Part shown: one piece after another, positions 1-10,378 of the stretch
Position numbering within the stretch: the stretch's first letter is position 1
How the letters are laid out: each line of letters begins with the position of its first letter
Origin: JAUVDZ01 sp042568205
GTDB taxonomy: Bacteria; Patescibacteriota; Gracilibacteria; UBA1369; PNNO01
Length of the DNA stretch: 64,000 nt
Direction of reading: 5' to 3'
Assembly: GCA_042568205.1 (NCBI GenBank)
Contig: JBHPJE010000003.1
Location: 1 to 64,000 of the forward strand
Made by a program: the position numbers and the translations under genes
The notes under the pieces: model-generated
The model's database searches: none
Told to the model about the DNA's origin: nothing
The model's input: the letters and a program-made list of their open reading frames with translations, nothing else

Positions 1-1845
1 TGGCTTAAATATTCGGTAATAGCTGGGATTGCAGCTGTTGTAGGTTATTTTATGTTCTTTCAGGGTGAAGAGGAAGAATACGTTTTAGCTGAGGCAGTTA
101 AAGGAGATATTATTCAAACTGTTTCAGTAACAGGAAGCATTAAAGCTGACCCTTCACTAAAACTTCATTTTCAAAAAACAGGTACTGTTCAGGATATATT
201 TGTTGAAGAAGGCGAAGAAGTATCAAAAGGAGATCTTTTGGCAGTATTGGAAAACGACTCTCTTTCTTTAGAAGTTGCAAGAATGCAGGCTAATCTTGAT
301 TATGCCAGAGCTCAATACAACCAAACGCAAGCTGGTGCTAAAGGTGAAGAAATATTAATTGCAGAAGCAGAGGTATTAAGTGCACAAGCAGCACTTGCCG
401 CAGCAGAAGTTGAACTTGCAAATACAAAATCAATTAGTGCCTCAAATATAGACCTTGCTGAAATAGATTTTGATAAAACTCAAAAAGACTATGACAACAC
501 TGTTGAATTAGCTGAAAAAGAACTGGAAAAACTTAATCTTGCTGGTGACAATACTCAAACAATAGCATTAGAAAGTGCCTATAATAGTGCAAAACTTCAA
601 ATAGACTCACTTTTAACTGAATTGCAGGATGCTTTATTATTAGCTGAACAAACAATAGGGATTAAAGGTACTGGTTATTATTATCTATCACAGCATACAA
701 AAAATACTATTAAATATGCATATTATACCCCAGCTAAATCCGATTACGAAGCTGCATTAGCGGCCTTTCAAACTCTAGGCAGCGGTACTTCACATGACCA
801 AATGGATTTAGTCATTGCAACTGCATCGGCTGCTGGAGACAGTATGTCCTTATTATTATCACAAATTGGTATAGCGCTTGAAAATCTAGCAGTAAACAGA
901 AATGATTTAGATGATTTACTTTTAACCATCTCTAATCAATCAACAGCATTATCTACTGTTGCACTTAGATTAGTAGATATAAAAACGACAATCCTTACTT
1001 TAACAACAGGCTCAACCCAAGATATCGAGACGTTAAAGCTTTCTTATCAAGTTCAAATCGACCAAGCTGAAAACGCATTGAATCAAGCTGAACATAATCT
1101 TGATCAGGCTATAATAAATGCTGATACCGCAAAACAAAATGCAGAAGCTTTTTTAGCTTTGAAAAATGCTGCTTATGAATCAGCAAAAGCAATGCTAAGC
1201 TTAAAACGATCTCCTGCAAGGTCAGTAGACCTTGCCCCACTTTCAGCTCAAATTTCACAAGCTGAAATTGCTCTTAAATTAGCTCAGAATTCATTAGGAG
1301 ACAGCCAACTTTATGCCCCAATTAATGGTCTTATTACCTTTATATATGGCAAAGTAGGTGAAAATATTGCATTAACTGAAACTTCCCTATCCCCTTTCCT
1401 ATCAATTCAAGCTGACCAGTTAATTGTCGAAGCTAATGTTCCTGAAACCGATGTTATTAAGTTAGATATAGGTGACAAAGTTGAAATGACCATAGATGCA
1501 TTTGATTTTACTGAAAAACTTACCGGAGAAGTAATTTATATTGATCCTGCTGAAACAGTAATTCAAGGGGTAATTTACTATGGAATAAAAACTGCTTTTG
1601 ATATTGATGATCCAAGACTTAAATCTGGGATGACTACTAATCTTGAAATAATTACAGATAAAAAAGAAGATGTATTAATAATCCCTACAAGAGCAGTAAA
1701 GTATGAAGACAGTCTAAGATATGTTGAAGTATTAAATGGAGGACCAAAAAAAGTACAAATTAAAACCGGTTTAGAAAGTGATCAATATGTTGAAATTACT
1801 GAAGGATTGAAAGAAGGCGATAAAATCATTACCTTTGTAAAATAA
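1..1845 (+). CDS. HlyD/MacA-family periplasmic adaptor (5' end outside window)
   Basis: The reading frame is open from base 1 and encodes a hydrophobic signal-anchor before the first visible ATG at 52, so the true start lies upstream. A first lipoyl half-motif (GTVQDIFVEEGEEVSKGDLL) follows near residue 55. Then comes a long Ala/Gln/Glu-rich helical hairpin of about 300 residues, the second lipoyl half (LYAPINGLITF), and beta-barrel and membrane-proximal domains ending in EGLKEGDKI. This is the membrane-fusion layout of MacA/HlyD proteins, which link an inner-membrane ABC transporter to the outside. It is followed at 10 bp by the ATPase and then two permeases, so it is probably the adaptor of a MacAB-like export complex. 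The hairpin is long for the family. The substrate cannot be told. Confidence 0.9.
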   Translation, partial: WLKYSVIAGIAAVVGYFMFFQGEEEEYVLAEAVKGDIIQTVSVTGSIKADPSLKLHFQKTGTVQDIFVEEGEEVSKGDLLAVLENDSLSLEVARMQANLDYARAQYNQTQAGAKGEEILIAEAEVLSAQAALAAAEVELANTKSISASNIDLAEIDFDKTQKDYDNTVELAEKELEKLNLAGDNTQTIALESAYNSAKLQIDSLLTELQDALLLAEQTIGIKGTGYYYLSQHTKNTIKYAYYTPAKSDYEAALAAFQTLGSGTSHDQMDLVIATASAAGDSMSLLLSQIGIALENLAVNRNDLDDLLLTISNQSTALSTVALRLVDIKTTILTLTTGSTQDIETLKLSYQVQIDQAENALNQAEHNLDQAIINADTAKQNAEAFLALKNAAYESAKAMLSLKRSPARSVDLAPLSAQISQAEIALKLAQNSLGDSQLYAPINGLITFIYGKVGENIALTETSLSPFLSIQADQLIVEANVPETDVIKLDIGDKVEMTIDAFDFTEKLTGEVIYIDPAETVIQGVIYYGIKTAFDIDDPRLKSGMTTNLEIITDKKEDVLIIPTRAVKYEDSLRYVEVLNGGPKKVQIKTGLESDQYVEITEGLKEGDKIITFVK

Positions 1846-1855
1846 CAGGAAAGAG

Positions 1856-2542
1856 ATGAACAAGAAAAAAGAACCTTTATTATATGCTAAAGGACTAAGA
1901 AAGACCTATGTAACCGGCAGTGTAAAAACCGAGGTTCTTAAAGGTGTTGATGTTGAAATTCATGAAGGAGAGTTTGTTACTATAATGGGCCATTCAGGTA
2001 GCGGCAAATCAACCCTAATGCATATCCTGGGCTTTTTAGACACACCAGATGAAGGAAAATATATTTTTGAAGGGAAAGACACCAGTAAATTTAACGATGA
2101 TGAACTTGCTGACATTAGAAATAAAAAGGTTGGTTTTGTATTTCAAGCATTTAATTTACTACCAAGAACATCAGCATTAGACAATGTTAGACTTCCAATG
2201 ATTTACGCAGGATTCCCTGAAAAAGAACAAATAACCAGAGCAAAGAAAGCTTTAGAATCAGTAGGTCTTGGACATAGAATTAATAATCTTTCAAATGAAC
2301 TTTCTGGTGGTGAACAACAAAGAGTTGCTGTAGCACGTGCTCTAATTAATGAACCTCTATTAATTCTTGCTGATGAGCCAACTGGAAATCTTGATGAAAA
2401 TTCAACAAATGAAATGATGAAAGTATTTGATGAACTTAATAAAAAAGGTCATACACTTGTGATCGTAACCCACGAAGATAATGTTGCTTCACATGCCCGG
2501 CGAACAATAAAAATTCGTGATGGTGTATGCGAAAGCTGTTAA
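1856..2542 (+). CDS. MacB/LolD-type ABC transporter ATP-binding protein
   Basis: A 228-residue stand-alone ATPase. It has Walker A GHSGSGKST near residue 45, Q-loop VFQAFNLLPR, signature LSGGEQQR, Walker B LILADEPTGNLDE and a switch histidine in VTHE. The length and the TGNLD sequence are typical of the MacB/LolD/FtsE group, which powers FtsX-like permeases. The ATG at 1856 follows AGGAAAGAG at a good distance. The gene sits between the adaptor and two permeases, so it very likely energises both as one complex in the inner membrane. Confidence 0.93.
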   Translation: MNKKKEPLLYAKGLRKTYVTGSVKTEVLKGVDVEIHEGEFVTIMGHSGSGKSTLMHILGFLDTPDEGKYIFEGKDTSKFNDDELADIRNKKVGFVFQAFNLLPRTSALDNVRLPMIYAGFPEKEQITRAKKALESVGLGHRINNLSNELSGGEQQRVAVARALINEPLLILADEPTGNLDENSTNEMMKVFDELNKKGHTLVIVTHEDNVASHARRTIKIRDGVCESC

Positions 2543-2544
2543 CT

Positions 2545-3777
2545 ATGAATATTTTACTTACCATAAAACTTGCGATTCGCGGACTTCTTGTAAATAAGAT
2601 GCGCGCTTTTTTGACTTTACTTGGTATTGTTATTGGAGTAACTGGAATTATAGTAATAGTTTCAGTTGGTGCCGGTGCTCAATCTCTTGTTCTCAATCAA
2701 TTCGAAGCTGTTGGTACAAATTTAGTTGGTGTTCTTCCTGGTGGTGGAGATGATGAAGGTCCTCCTGCTGCTCTTTTTGGTATAGTGATAACTACTTTAA
2801 AAACAGAAGACATTTTAGCTTTAAGAGATATTCCTGGTGTAGTTGCTGTGTCAGGATATAACAACGATGTAGAAACTTTGCTTGCAGGTAACAGAAAAAC
2901 TGAAGGCACAGTAATGGGTGTATTTGCTGACTATCCAATTGTTGAAGATGTTGTAATTGAAGATGGTAGATTTTTCAATACTGCTGAAGATGCTTCACTA
3001 CGTAAAGTTGTGGTTTTAGGATCTGAAATTAAAAATACTTTATACGGAGATACTAATCCTATTGGAGAAACTCTAAAAATTAGAAATTTTTCATTTAAAG
3101 TAATTGGCTATATTGCTCCTCGAGGAGTAACTGGTTTTAATAATTCCGATAATGAAATCTACATTCCAAATAAAACAATGCAAAAGTTAATCATGGGTGT
3201 AAATCATTTAGGTTATGCGAGAGTTAAAATTGATAATGCAGACAATGTTGATCCTACTTTAGAAGCAATCAATTCAACTTTAAGAGCAAGACATGGAATC
3301 GGCCCAGGGGAAGATGACGACTTTAGATCTCAAAGCTTAGCACAAAGTTTAGAGACATTAACTGCTGTTACAGGTAGTATAACTTTATTTCTAACATTAA
3401 TTGCTGGAATCGCTCTTATTGTCGGTGGTATTGGAATTATGAATGTCATGTTTATTTCAGTAACTGAACGAACACGAGAAATAGGCTTAAGAAAAGCGCT
3501 TGGAGCACGTCGCAAAGATATTCTAAACCAATTTTTAATTGAATCAGTTGCAATTACTGGTTTAGGAGGAGTTATTGGGATTATTATTGGTATATTTATA
3601 GCTTTATTAGTTTCACTAGTTGTACAAAGCTTAGGATTTTCTTGGGACTTTATTGTTAACTTAGAAGCGGTTTTAATCGCTGTTGGTGTAATTGGTGGTG
3701 TAGGTATTATATTTGGATATTCTCCTGCTAAAAAAGCATCAGAGATGCGTGCAATTGAAGCATTACGTTACGAATAA
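2545..3777 (+). CDS. FtsX/MacB-type ABC transporter permease 1
   Basis: MacB-like permease with one N-terminal membrane helix (LLGIVIGVTGIIVIVSVGAG), a large extracytoplasmic MacB_PCD-type domain, and three C-terminal helices beginning near residue 280 with the conserved NVMFISVTERTREIGLRKALGA region. I chose the ATG at 2545, directly after the ATPase stop, because homologues begin with this amphipathic segment. An in-frame ATG at 2527 would add six residues and overlap the ATPase gene. No clear Shine-Dalgarno is visible, so translational coupling is likely. It pairs with the next gene as a probable heterodimer. Confidence 0.92.
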   Translation: MNILLTIKLAIRGLLVNKMRAFLTLLGIVIGVTGIIVIVSVGAGAQSLVLNQFEAVGTNLVGVLPGGGDDEGPPAALFGIVITTLKTEDILALRDIPGVVAVSGYNNDVETLLAGNRKTEGTVMGVFADYPIVEDVVIEDGRFFNTAEDASLRKVVVLGSEIKNTLYGDTNPIGETLKIRNFSFKVIGYIAPRGVTGFNNSDNEIYIPNKTMQKLIMGVNHLGYARVKIDNADNVDPTLEAINSTLRARHGIGPGEDDDFRSQSLAQSLETLTAVTGSITLFLTLIAGIALIVGGIGIMNVMFISVTERTREIGLRKALGARRKDILNQFLIESVAITGLGGVIGIIIGIFIALLVSLVVQSLGFSWDFIVNLEAVLIAVGVIGGVGIIFGYSPAKKASEMRAIEALRYE

Positions 3778-3779
3778 TT

Positions 3780-5042
3780 ATGATTGGAAAAAATGATTTA
3801 AAATTAGTTATTGATCTTGCTGTTCAAGGCCTTAAAACAAATAAAGGTCGTACTATTCTTACAACAATTGGTATAATAATTGGAATAGCAACTATTGTAA
3901 TAGTTTTATCAGCAGGTCGTGGACTTGAAAATTTTGTAAATGACCAAATTCAAAGTTTTGGAGGTGATACTATTGAAATTGAAATAAAGATACCAAATGT
4001 ATCTGATACTGAAATGGCATCTGCATTTGTTGGGGGAGCTGAAGTAACAACATTAAAAATTGAAGATTTTGAAGCAGTAAAAAAACTTCCAAATGTTGAT
4101 GATTATTATGCAGGGATACTTGGTCAATTTAAATCTGTGTATAAAAATAATACAAAAACCTCAATAATCTTCGGAACAACCGCTTCAATGCCAAATATTG
4201 ATCGAGATTTAAAAGTTGAAGAAGGAAGGTTTTTTACAGAACGGGAAGACAAAGGACAAGCCAGGGTTGTCGTATTAGGACACTCAATAAAAGAAAAACT
4301 ATTCGAAAATGAAAGTGCAATAGGAAAAACAATTAAAATAAATCAGGTAAACTTTAAAGTAATTGGTGTTGCTGAGGAAAGAGGTTCAGTTTTTTATTTT
4401 GATTTTGATGAAATGATCTATACGCCAGTTACAACAACACAAAAGCAACTACTAGGAGTAGATCATGTTTTATATGGATTTCTAACAGTTTTTGACCTTG
4501 AAAAAACAGAAGAAACAGTTGCAGATATTAATACAATCATGAGACAAAGACACGGACTTCCACCAAATAATATTGATAAAGATGATTTTAGGACTACGTC
4601 AATGAGGGAAGCACAGGAAATGATTGGGACAATAACTTTTGGAATGACCTTATTGGTACTAGCTATTGCTGGAATTTCACTAATTGTAGGGGGCGTTGGG
4701 ATTATGAATGTTATGTATTTGAGTGTGACTGAAAGAACAAGAGAAATCGGATTAAGAAAATCAATAGGGGCAACAAATAGTTTAGTAAAAGCTCAATTCT
4801 TAGCTGAGTCGGTTTTAATAACTTTATTAGGAGGTGTTGTCGGTATTTTAGTAGGAATAATCCTTGTTTTCACCATTGATATTGTAGCGAAACTTCAAGG
4901 ATTTGAATTTAATTTATCAGTAAGTTTAGATTCAATATTAGTAGCGATAATTGCTGCAGTAATCTTTGGAATTTTATTTGGACTTTACCCAGCACGAAAA
5001 GCATCAGACCTCAAGATTGTGGATGCTTTGAGGTTTGAATAG
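3780..5042 (+). CDS. FtsX/MacB-type ABC transporter permease 2
   Basis: A paralogue of the preceding permease with the same plan: N-terminal helix (TTIGIIIGIATIVIVLSAGRG), periplasmic domain, then GIMNVMYLSVTERTREIGLR and two further helices. It starts two bases after the stop of permease 1. Two distinct permeases with a single ATPase suggest a heterodimeric MacB-like channel instead of the usual fused homodimer. The stop codon abuts the 3' CCA end of tRNA-Ile on the other strand. Confidence 0.92.
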   Translation: MIGKNDLKLVIDLAVQGLKTNKGRTILTTIGIIIGIATIVIVLSAGRGLENFVNDQIQSFGGDTIEIEIKIPNVSDTEMASAFVGGAEVTTLKIEDFEAVKKLPNVDDYYAGILGQFKSVYKNNTKTSIIFGTTASMPNIDRDLKVEEGRFFTEREDKGQARVVVLGHSIKEKLFENESAIGKTIKINQVNFKVIGVAEERGSVFYFDFDEMIYTPVTTTQKQLLGVDHVLYGFLTVFDLEKTEETVADINTIMRQRHGLPPNNIDKDDFRTTSMREAQEMIGTITFGMTLLVLAIAGISLIVGGVGIMNVMYLSVTERTREIGLRKSIGATNSLVKAQFLAESVLITLLGGVVGILVGIILVFTIDIVAKLQGFEFNLSVSLDSILVAIIAAVIFGILFGLYPARKASDLKIVDALRFE

Positions 5043-5119
5043 TGGTGGGCTTGCGTGGATTTGAACCACGGACCTCGTCGTTATCAGCGACGCGCTCTAA
5101 CCAACTGAGCTACAAGCCC
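5043..5119 (-). tRNA. tRNA-Ile (anticodon GAT)
   Basis: The reverse strand folds as a cloverleaf. The acceptor GGGCTTG pairs with CAAGCCC, the D arm reads GCTCAGTTGGTTAGAGC, the anticodon loop carries GAT, and the T loop is TTCAAAT. The terminal CCA is encoded (bases 5043-5045). In many bacteria this tRNA sits in the rRNA spacer next to tRNA-Ala. Here it lies about 2.8 kb beyond the 16S gene. Confidence 0.97.
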
Positions 5120-5189
5120 TAATTTTGTTCAGCCAGATCATTTTGCCAAAATATCCCCTTATTTGCAAGTAGATTTTCTTAGATGTATT

Positions 5190-7160
5190 ATGTTTTTGAT
5201 ATTGTATTTTTACTCCTCTTATATGATTTTAAAGCTGATTCGTAAAGAAAAACAAAAAATATTTATTATAGGTGTTTTACTACTTTGGGCTGCTGTTACC
5301 CTTTTAAAATATGGTGGGCAGAGTCTTATTGTGCATTATTTATGGCCATTTATAGCTGGCGGAGCTTTGATATTACTTTTTAATAAAAAGTGGCTTAAAA
5401 ATAAAGTAGGACTTCTGCATACTTTTGCTTTATTGGGGCTTGGATTGTTTATATTGAGTTTTGTTTTTGATTTAACTCCATCTGATGGATCCCTGGAATT
5501 AATGAATGTTGGATTTGGGCTTATTTTAGCTCTAATTTTAAGTAATGAAGATTGGAAAGAAGATTCTCTCAAATATTTATTTATCGGATTGATACTAGTT
5601 GTTTGTATAGTTGATGTTTGGGCAATTATTAGTTATGCAGGTGGCCATCCTTTTAATAGACTGGCAGGACCTCTGATGAAACCAAATGAGGCTTTTTCAG
5701 GATTTCCAAATTTGCTAGCTAACTTAAATTTATTGGCATTATTGCCAGCTTTTTTCTTTTTTAATGAGATTAAGAAAAAATCTCGACTTATTTCCTTTAG
5801 TGTTGTTTTAGCTAATGTAATCATTATTTCAAGCTTAATATTAACTTTTTCACGTGCTGCATGGCTTAGTGCTGCAGCAATTATAATAATTGCTGGTATA
5901 TATTTATTCTTTAGGTATAAACCTAAATTTTTACTTAAATATGTTATCAGTGGTGCAATTGTGCTTTTATTGAGTATTGGGATGTTTTTAGGAGTTAATT
6001 ATTCAAGAGGAATATCTGAAGATTCCCTTTCTGTAGGCGATAAAATCAGTTTTCAATCTGAAGATGAAGGAAGCTCAGTAAATGAACGAATTGAGTCTTT
6101 TAAACGAGGATTTGATATGGCTTTAAGTGCTCCTTTATATGGAGTTGGGGCTGGAAGTTTCAATTACGTTTCTCAAAGCTATGAACAAAATTTTAGTACA
6201 CTTTCAAGTTACCCGTATAGTCTCCCAGTAAAGATTGTAGCTGAACATGGATTTATTACCTTTGGACTGATATTTGCATGGCTAGCCCTTTTGCTGATTT
6301 TTGGCTTTAGAGAGGCAAAAAATTATCAAGTGATAATACTTCTGACTATCCTAATTCTACTTTTACATCATTCAATAGACAATAATTTAGACTTTTTTAG
6401 TGCTAGTTTTCCTCTGTTTTTACTATTAGGAATTGCCTGGCCAAAAGCTAAAGTAAAATCACATATTAATAATTTAGTTGTCTTAATTGTTATTGGAGTA
6501 ATTACTATTTCAGGAATAATTTTTGCAGCATTTGAAGGATATAACGGCTTAAACTACATAAAAGCAAGAAATGCCGCAGGTGCTCTTGATCATGAATTAG
6601 CATATGAAAAGTATTTAGATTCTACCTCATTATTATTTAATCGCGATGCAAGACTTGCAGCAGCAAACAGTGCATACGAGTTGAACAATTTTTCTGCTCA
6701 AAATAATTGGCTTACTAATGCACTTAATCAGGCAAGCTATTATAATACAGTTGATAATCCTTTAGATAAACGAGGACCTCTACTTTCTGCTAAAATCCTC
6801 ATTGAGCAAAAAAAATACCCAGAATGTCTCGAAATGGTTGATTTAGCGCGCAAAATTGGTGGTCAAAATGATTTTGAAACAGATTTTTATGAATTAATAT
6901 GTCTAGAAGATGAAGAACAGTTACAAATTGCGAAGAACAATGTAATACCAAAACTTGAAGCTTATCTAGAATTACTTAAAGTCAACGCCCATATGACAGT
7001 TTTAACTGATAATCCCAAATATGCAATTAAAATTGCAGCAATAATTGCTGAGCAAGACTTTGAGCATCAAGGTTTAATGGGTGATTTATACAATACTGCC
7101 GTTTTAGAGCTCGAAAAGTTCCATGAACAATATGGGATTGAAGCTGAAATTGATATATAA
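5190..7160 (+). CDS. O-antigen ligase/polymerase family membrane protein with TPR-like tail
   Basis: About 440 residues of closely spaced membrane helices contain the Wzy_C-type signature: PLMKPNEAFSGFPNLLANLN, SRAAWLS, and a large loop with GVGAGSFNYVSQSY. About 190 soluble, helical residues with TPR-like periodicity follow (for example AALDHELAYEKY-type repeats). Proteins of this family polymerise or ligate lipid-linked glycan repeats at the outer face of the cytoplasmic membrane. The ATG at 5190 is preferred. A TTG at 5163 would add nine residues. A hairpin terminator follows immediately. The glycosyltransferases further along the window would supply plausible substrates. Confidence 0.82.
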   Translation: MFLILYFYSSYMILKLIRKEKQKIFIIGVLLLWAAVTLLKYGGQSLIVHYLWPFIAGGALILLFNKKWLKNKVGLLHTFALLGLGLFILSFVFDLTPSDGSLELMNVGFGLILALILSNEDWKEDSLKYLFIGLILVVCIVDVWAIISYAGGHPFNRLAGPLMKPNEAFSGFPNLLANLNLLALLPAFFFFNEIKKKSRLISFSVVLANVIIISSLILTFSRAAWLSAAAIIIIAGIYLFFRYKPKFLLKYVISGAIVLLLSIGMFLGVNYSRGISEDSLSVGDKISFQSEDEGSSVNERIESFKRGFDMALSAPLYGVGAGSFNYVSQSYEQNFSTLSSYPYSLPVKIVAEHGFITFGLIFAWLALLLIFGFREAKNYQVIILLTILILLLHHSIDNNLDFFSASFPLFLLLGIAWPKAKVKSHINNLVVLIVIGVITISGIIFAAFEGYNGLNYIKARNAAGALDHELAYEKYLDSTSLLFNRDARLAAANSAYELNNFSAQNNWLTNALNQASYYNTVDNPLDKRGPLLSAKILIEQKKYPECLEMVDLARKIGGQNDFETDFYELICLEDEEQLQIAKNNVIPKLEAYLELLKVNAHMTVLTDNPKYAIKIAAIIAEQDFEHQGLMGDLYNTAVLELEKFHEQYGIEAEIDI

Positions 7161-7196
7161 ATAAAACGCATATCCCTTAGGGATACATGTTTTTTA
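7161..7196. terminator. Bidirectional intrinsic terminator
   Basis: The inverted repeat CGCATATCCC-tta-GGGATACATG is flanked by A and T runs on both sides, so it can end transcription of the upstream plus-strand gene. It could also end any minus-strand transcript coming from the tRNA-Ala region. Confidence 0.75.
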
Positions 7197-7197
7197 A

Positions 7198-7226
7198 TGG
7201 TGGAGCTAAAGAGATTCGCACTCCGC
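7198..7226 (-). pseudogene. Truncated duplicate of tRNA-Ala 3' end
   Basis: The segment from 7189 is identical to the segment from 7345 for 23 bases, covering a T run, the encoded CCA end and the acceptor/T-stem start of tRNA-Ala. It then diverges inside the T arm and the rest of the tRNA is missing. A hairpin followed by T's flanks it on the same side as in the intact gene, so the duplicated piece resembles a tRNA 3' end plus terminator. Confidence 0.75.
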
Positions 7227-7315
7227 TTTGCTTCGTCGTACTTGACCATCCGATTCACTCCGTTTATCGCATGTTCAAGCAAACCCTTTTACGGGTCCGA
7301 ATATATCAACCCAAA

Positions 7316-7352
7316 TTAAAAAACCCTTACTCCTACGGAGTATGGTTTTTTA
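7316..7352 (-). terminator. Intrinsic terminator of tRNA-Ala
   Basis: On the minus strand the tRNA 3' end is followed by AAAAAACC, TACTCC-gta-GGAGTA, then GGGTTTTTT. This is a stable stem extended by A-T pairs and ends in a U run. Confidence 0.8.
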
Positions 7353-7353
7353 A

Positions 7354-7430
7354 TGGTGGAGCTAAAGGGATTCGAACCCTTGACCTCCTCGGTGCAAGCG
7401 AGGCGCTCTAGCCAACTGAGCTATAGCCCC
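7354..7430 (-). tRNA. tRNA-Ala (anticodon TGC)
   Basis: The reverse strand shows the acceptor GGGGCTA, D arm GCTCAGTTGGCTAGAGC, anticodon loop CTTGCAC (TGC), T loop TTCGAAT and an encoded CCA. It lies downstream of the 16S gene in the same orientation, but a protein gene separates them. It is probably transcribed with that gene or from its own promoter. Confidence 0.97.
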
Positions 7431-7434
7431 ATAT

Positions 7435-7821
7435 TTAATTTTCTTCAGATTTTTCTTCAGATTCTGGTTTCATGATGTCTGCTGCAGATTCTTCTTTAAC
7501 TTCTTCCTTAACTTCTTCTTTTGCTTCCTTAACAGCTTCTTTTGCCACTTTTTTAATTTCTTTACCTTTTTTCAGATTTCTAAATCCATCTACAAATACA
7601 TCTTTCAAATGGAAAGCTCCCCATATTAAAAATAATCCTAATATTGGGTAATCCCCTGTTTGTAAAGCGTAAACACATAGTATTGCGGCTCCTATCAGAT
7701 TTATGAAATCATATTCAAAATCTGTTGTTTGCCATCTTCCAAATTGATTAAGTAAAAGTCCAACTACTAGCACTAGTGCACCTAGATAACCAATAAATGA
7801 AATAGCATTTAATTCAAACAT
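7435..7821 (-). CDS. Small CBU_0592-like membrane protein with charged tail
   Basis: A 128-residue protein with about three membrane helices (ISFIGYLGALVLVVGLLLNQ, INLIGAAILCVYAL, YPILGLFLIWGAF). A Lys/Glu-rich tail with repeated KEEVKEE-type units follows. The helical part resembles the CBU_0592 family, whose function is unknown. I start it at the ATG at 7821. A longer frame reaches 7950, but those codons would run through the 16S processing stem and the last bases before the 16S 3' end, so they are not coding. The gene sits between 16S rRNA and tRNA-Ala, an unusual place for a protein gene. Confidence 0.7.
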   Translation of the reverse strand: MFELNAISFIGYLGALVLVVGLLLNQFGRWQTTDFEYDFINLIGAAILCVYALQTGDYPILGLFLIWGAFHLKDVFVDGFRNLKKGKEIKKVAKEAVKEAKEEVKEEVKEESAADIMKPESEEKSEEN

Positions 7822-7848
7822 ATAATTGATGTCAAATAAAACATCCTT

Positions 7849-7873
7849 AACATTCAGAGCGTAATAGAGAAAC
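7849..7873 (-). other. 16S rRNA processing stem, 3' arm
   Basis: These 25 bases pair with 9554-9578 on the minus-strand transcript: 23 Watson-Crick pairs, one G-U and one A-C mismatch. Long stems enclosing 16S rRNA are the known RNase III substrates. The arm lies about 85 bases past the mature 3' end. Confidence 0.85.
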
Positions 7874-7878
7874 CTCTG

Positions 7879-7938
7879 CCGTTTCAGATAAATCTGAAAC
7901 GTGCTCGACCATAAAGCACTGCATCCTAATAAATTAGG
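7879..7938 (-). other. Two small hairpins in the 16S 3' trailer
   Basis: CGTTTCAGA-taaa-TCTGAAACG near 7879-7902 and TCCTAAT-aa-ATTAGGA near 7923-7938 are perfect short inverted repeats between the 16S 3' end and the processing stem. Neither is followed by a clear U run, so they look like trailer structure and not terminators. Confidence 0.5.
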
Positions 7939-7957
7939 ACCGTTCTTCATGACTCCT

Positions 7958-9425
<1,468 letters not shown>

Positions 9426-9553
9426 TGAAAGTTTAATCAGGTTAATACCGCTAAAGTATTAGCCTGTAAAAGCTCAATGTTATTTCTGATGTAATAAATT
9501 ACTCCGGAAAAAAGTAAATTTTTGAAGAAAAATTTACAAAACTGAATAAACAA

Positions 9554-9578
9554 GTTTCTCTATTACGTTCTAAATGTT
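9554..9578 (-). other. 16S rRNA processing stem, 5' arm
   Basis: This is the partner of 7849-7873 and lies about 130 bases before the mature 16S 5' end. The promoter upstream at 9626-9654 places both arms in the same transcript. Confidence 0.85.
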
Positions 9579-9625
9579 AAAGATCACACATTTGAAACAC
9601 TTTCCTAAATCAAAAGTGCCAGCAC

Positions 9626-9654
9626 ATTCTAAGTAACAAAACATGAGAAGTCAA
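9626..9654 (-). promoter_or_regulatory. 16S rRNA promoter
   Basis: On the minus strand TTGACT (9649-9654) is separated by 17 bases from TAGAAT (9626-9631). The predicted start lies near 9618, about 40 bases before the processing stem and 190 bases before the mature 16S. Confidence 0.75.
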
Positions 9655-9727
9655 GACATTTTAGAGGAAAAAAGTTATAAAAATTGATATAATGTTATAA
9701 GACATTAATTTAACTAACAAATCAACT

Positions 9728-10378
9728 ATGTCAGACAATACACAAACACACACAGATCCAAAAAATACTAAAGCTGGATTTGATCCTATGGCAAGCACTT
9801 TAATTCCAACGGTTATTGAAAAAAGTAACTTTGGAGAAAGAGCTTATGATATCTATTCAAGACTTTTAAAAGATAGAGTAATTTTCCTTGGCACAGGTAT
9901 AAATGATTCTGTAGCTAATAATGTTATTGCTCAGCTACTATTTTTAGAAAATCAGAATGCTGATAAAGATATTACTTTATACATTCACTCCCCTGGTGGA
10001 CATGTTACTGCTGGATTAGCAATTTACGACACAATGCAATACATCAAGCCTGATGTTTCAACTGTATGTGTTGGAATGGCTGCTTCAATGGGTGCGGTTC
10101 TTCTTGCAGGTGGAGCAAAAGGTAAAAGATTTGCTCTTCCAAATAGTGAAGTTATGATTCATCAACCTTTAGGAGGTATTGAAGGACAAGCTTCAGATAT
10201 CAGAATCCATGCAGATCATATTTTAAACACTAAAAAGAGATTAAATACAATTTTAGCTAAGCACACAGGTCAAAAATTAGCAGATGTTGAAAAAGACACT
10301 GATCGTGACAACTTCCTAAGTCCTGAACAAGCTAAAAAATACGGTCTTATTGATAAGATTATTGAGAAGAACGCTTAG
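9728..10378 (+). CDS. clpP: ATP-dependent Clp protease proteolytic subunit
   Basis: A 216-residue ClpP serine protease. The catalytic triad is visible: Ser120 in GMAASMGA, His145 in MIHQP and Asp194 in DRDNFLS. The N-terminal extension of about 20 residues resembles known ClpP propeptides. With an AAA+ unfoldase (not in this window) it forms the barrel protease that removes damaged and regulatory proteins. A TATAAT lies at 9688-9693, and the leader is about 30 bases. The 3' end overlaps the converging RimK-like gene by 20 bases. Confidence 0.97.
   Translation: MSDNTQTHTDPKNTKAGFDPMASTLIPTVIEKSNFGERAYDIYSRLLKDRVIFLGTGINDSVANNVIAQLLFLENQNADKDITLYIHSPGGHVTAGLAIYDTMQYIKPDVSTVCVGMAASMGAVLLAGGAKGKRFALPNSEVMIHQPLGGIEGQASDIRIHADHILNTKKRLNTILAKHTGQKLADVEKDTDRDNFLSPEQAKKYGLIDKIIEKNA

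Noticed and set aside
7187..7411. 74-codon frame with repeated FNGGAK sequence
   Set aside because: The repeat is the translated tRNA-Ala end and its broken copy. It is not a protein gene.
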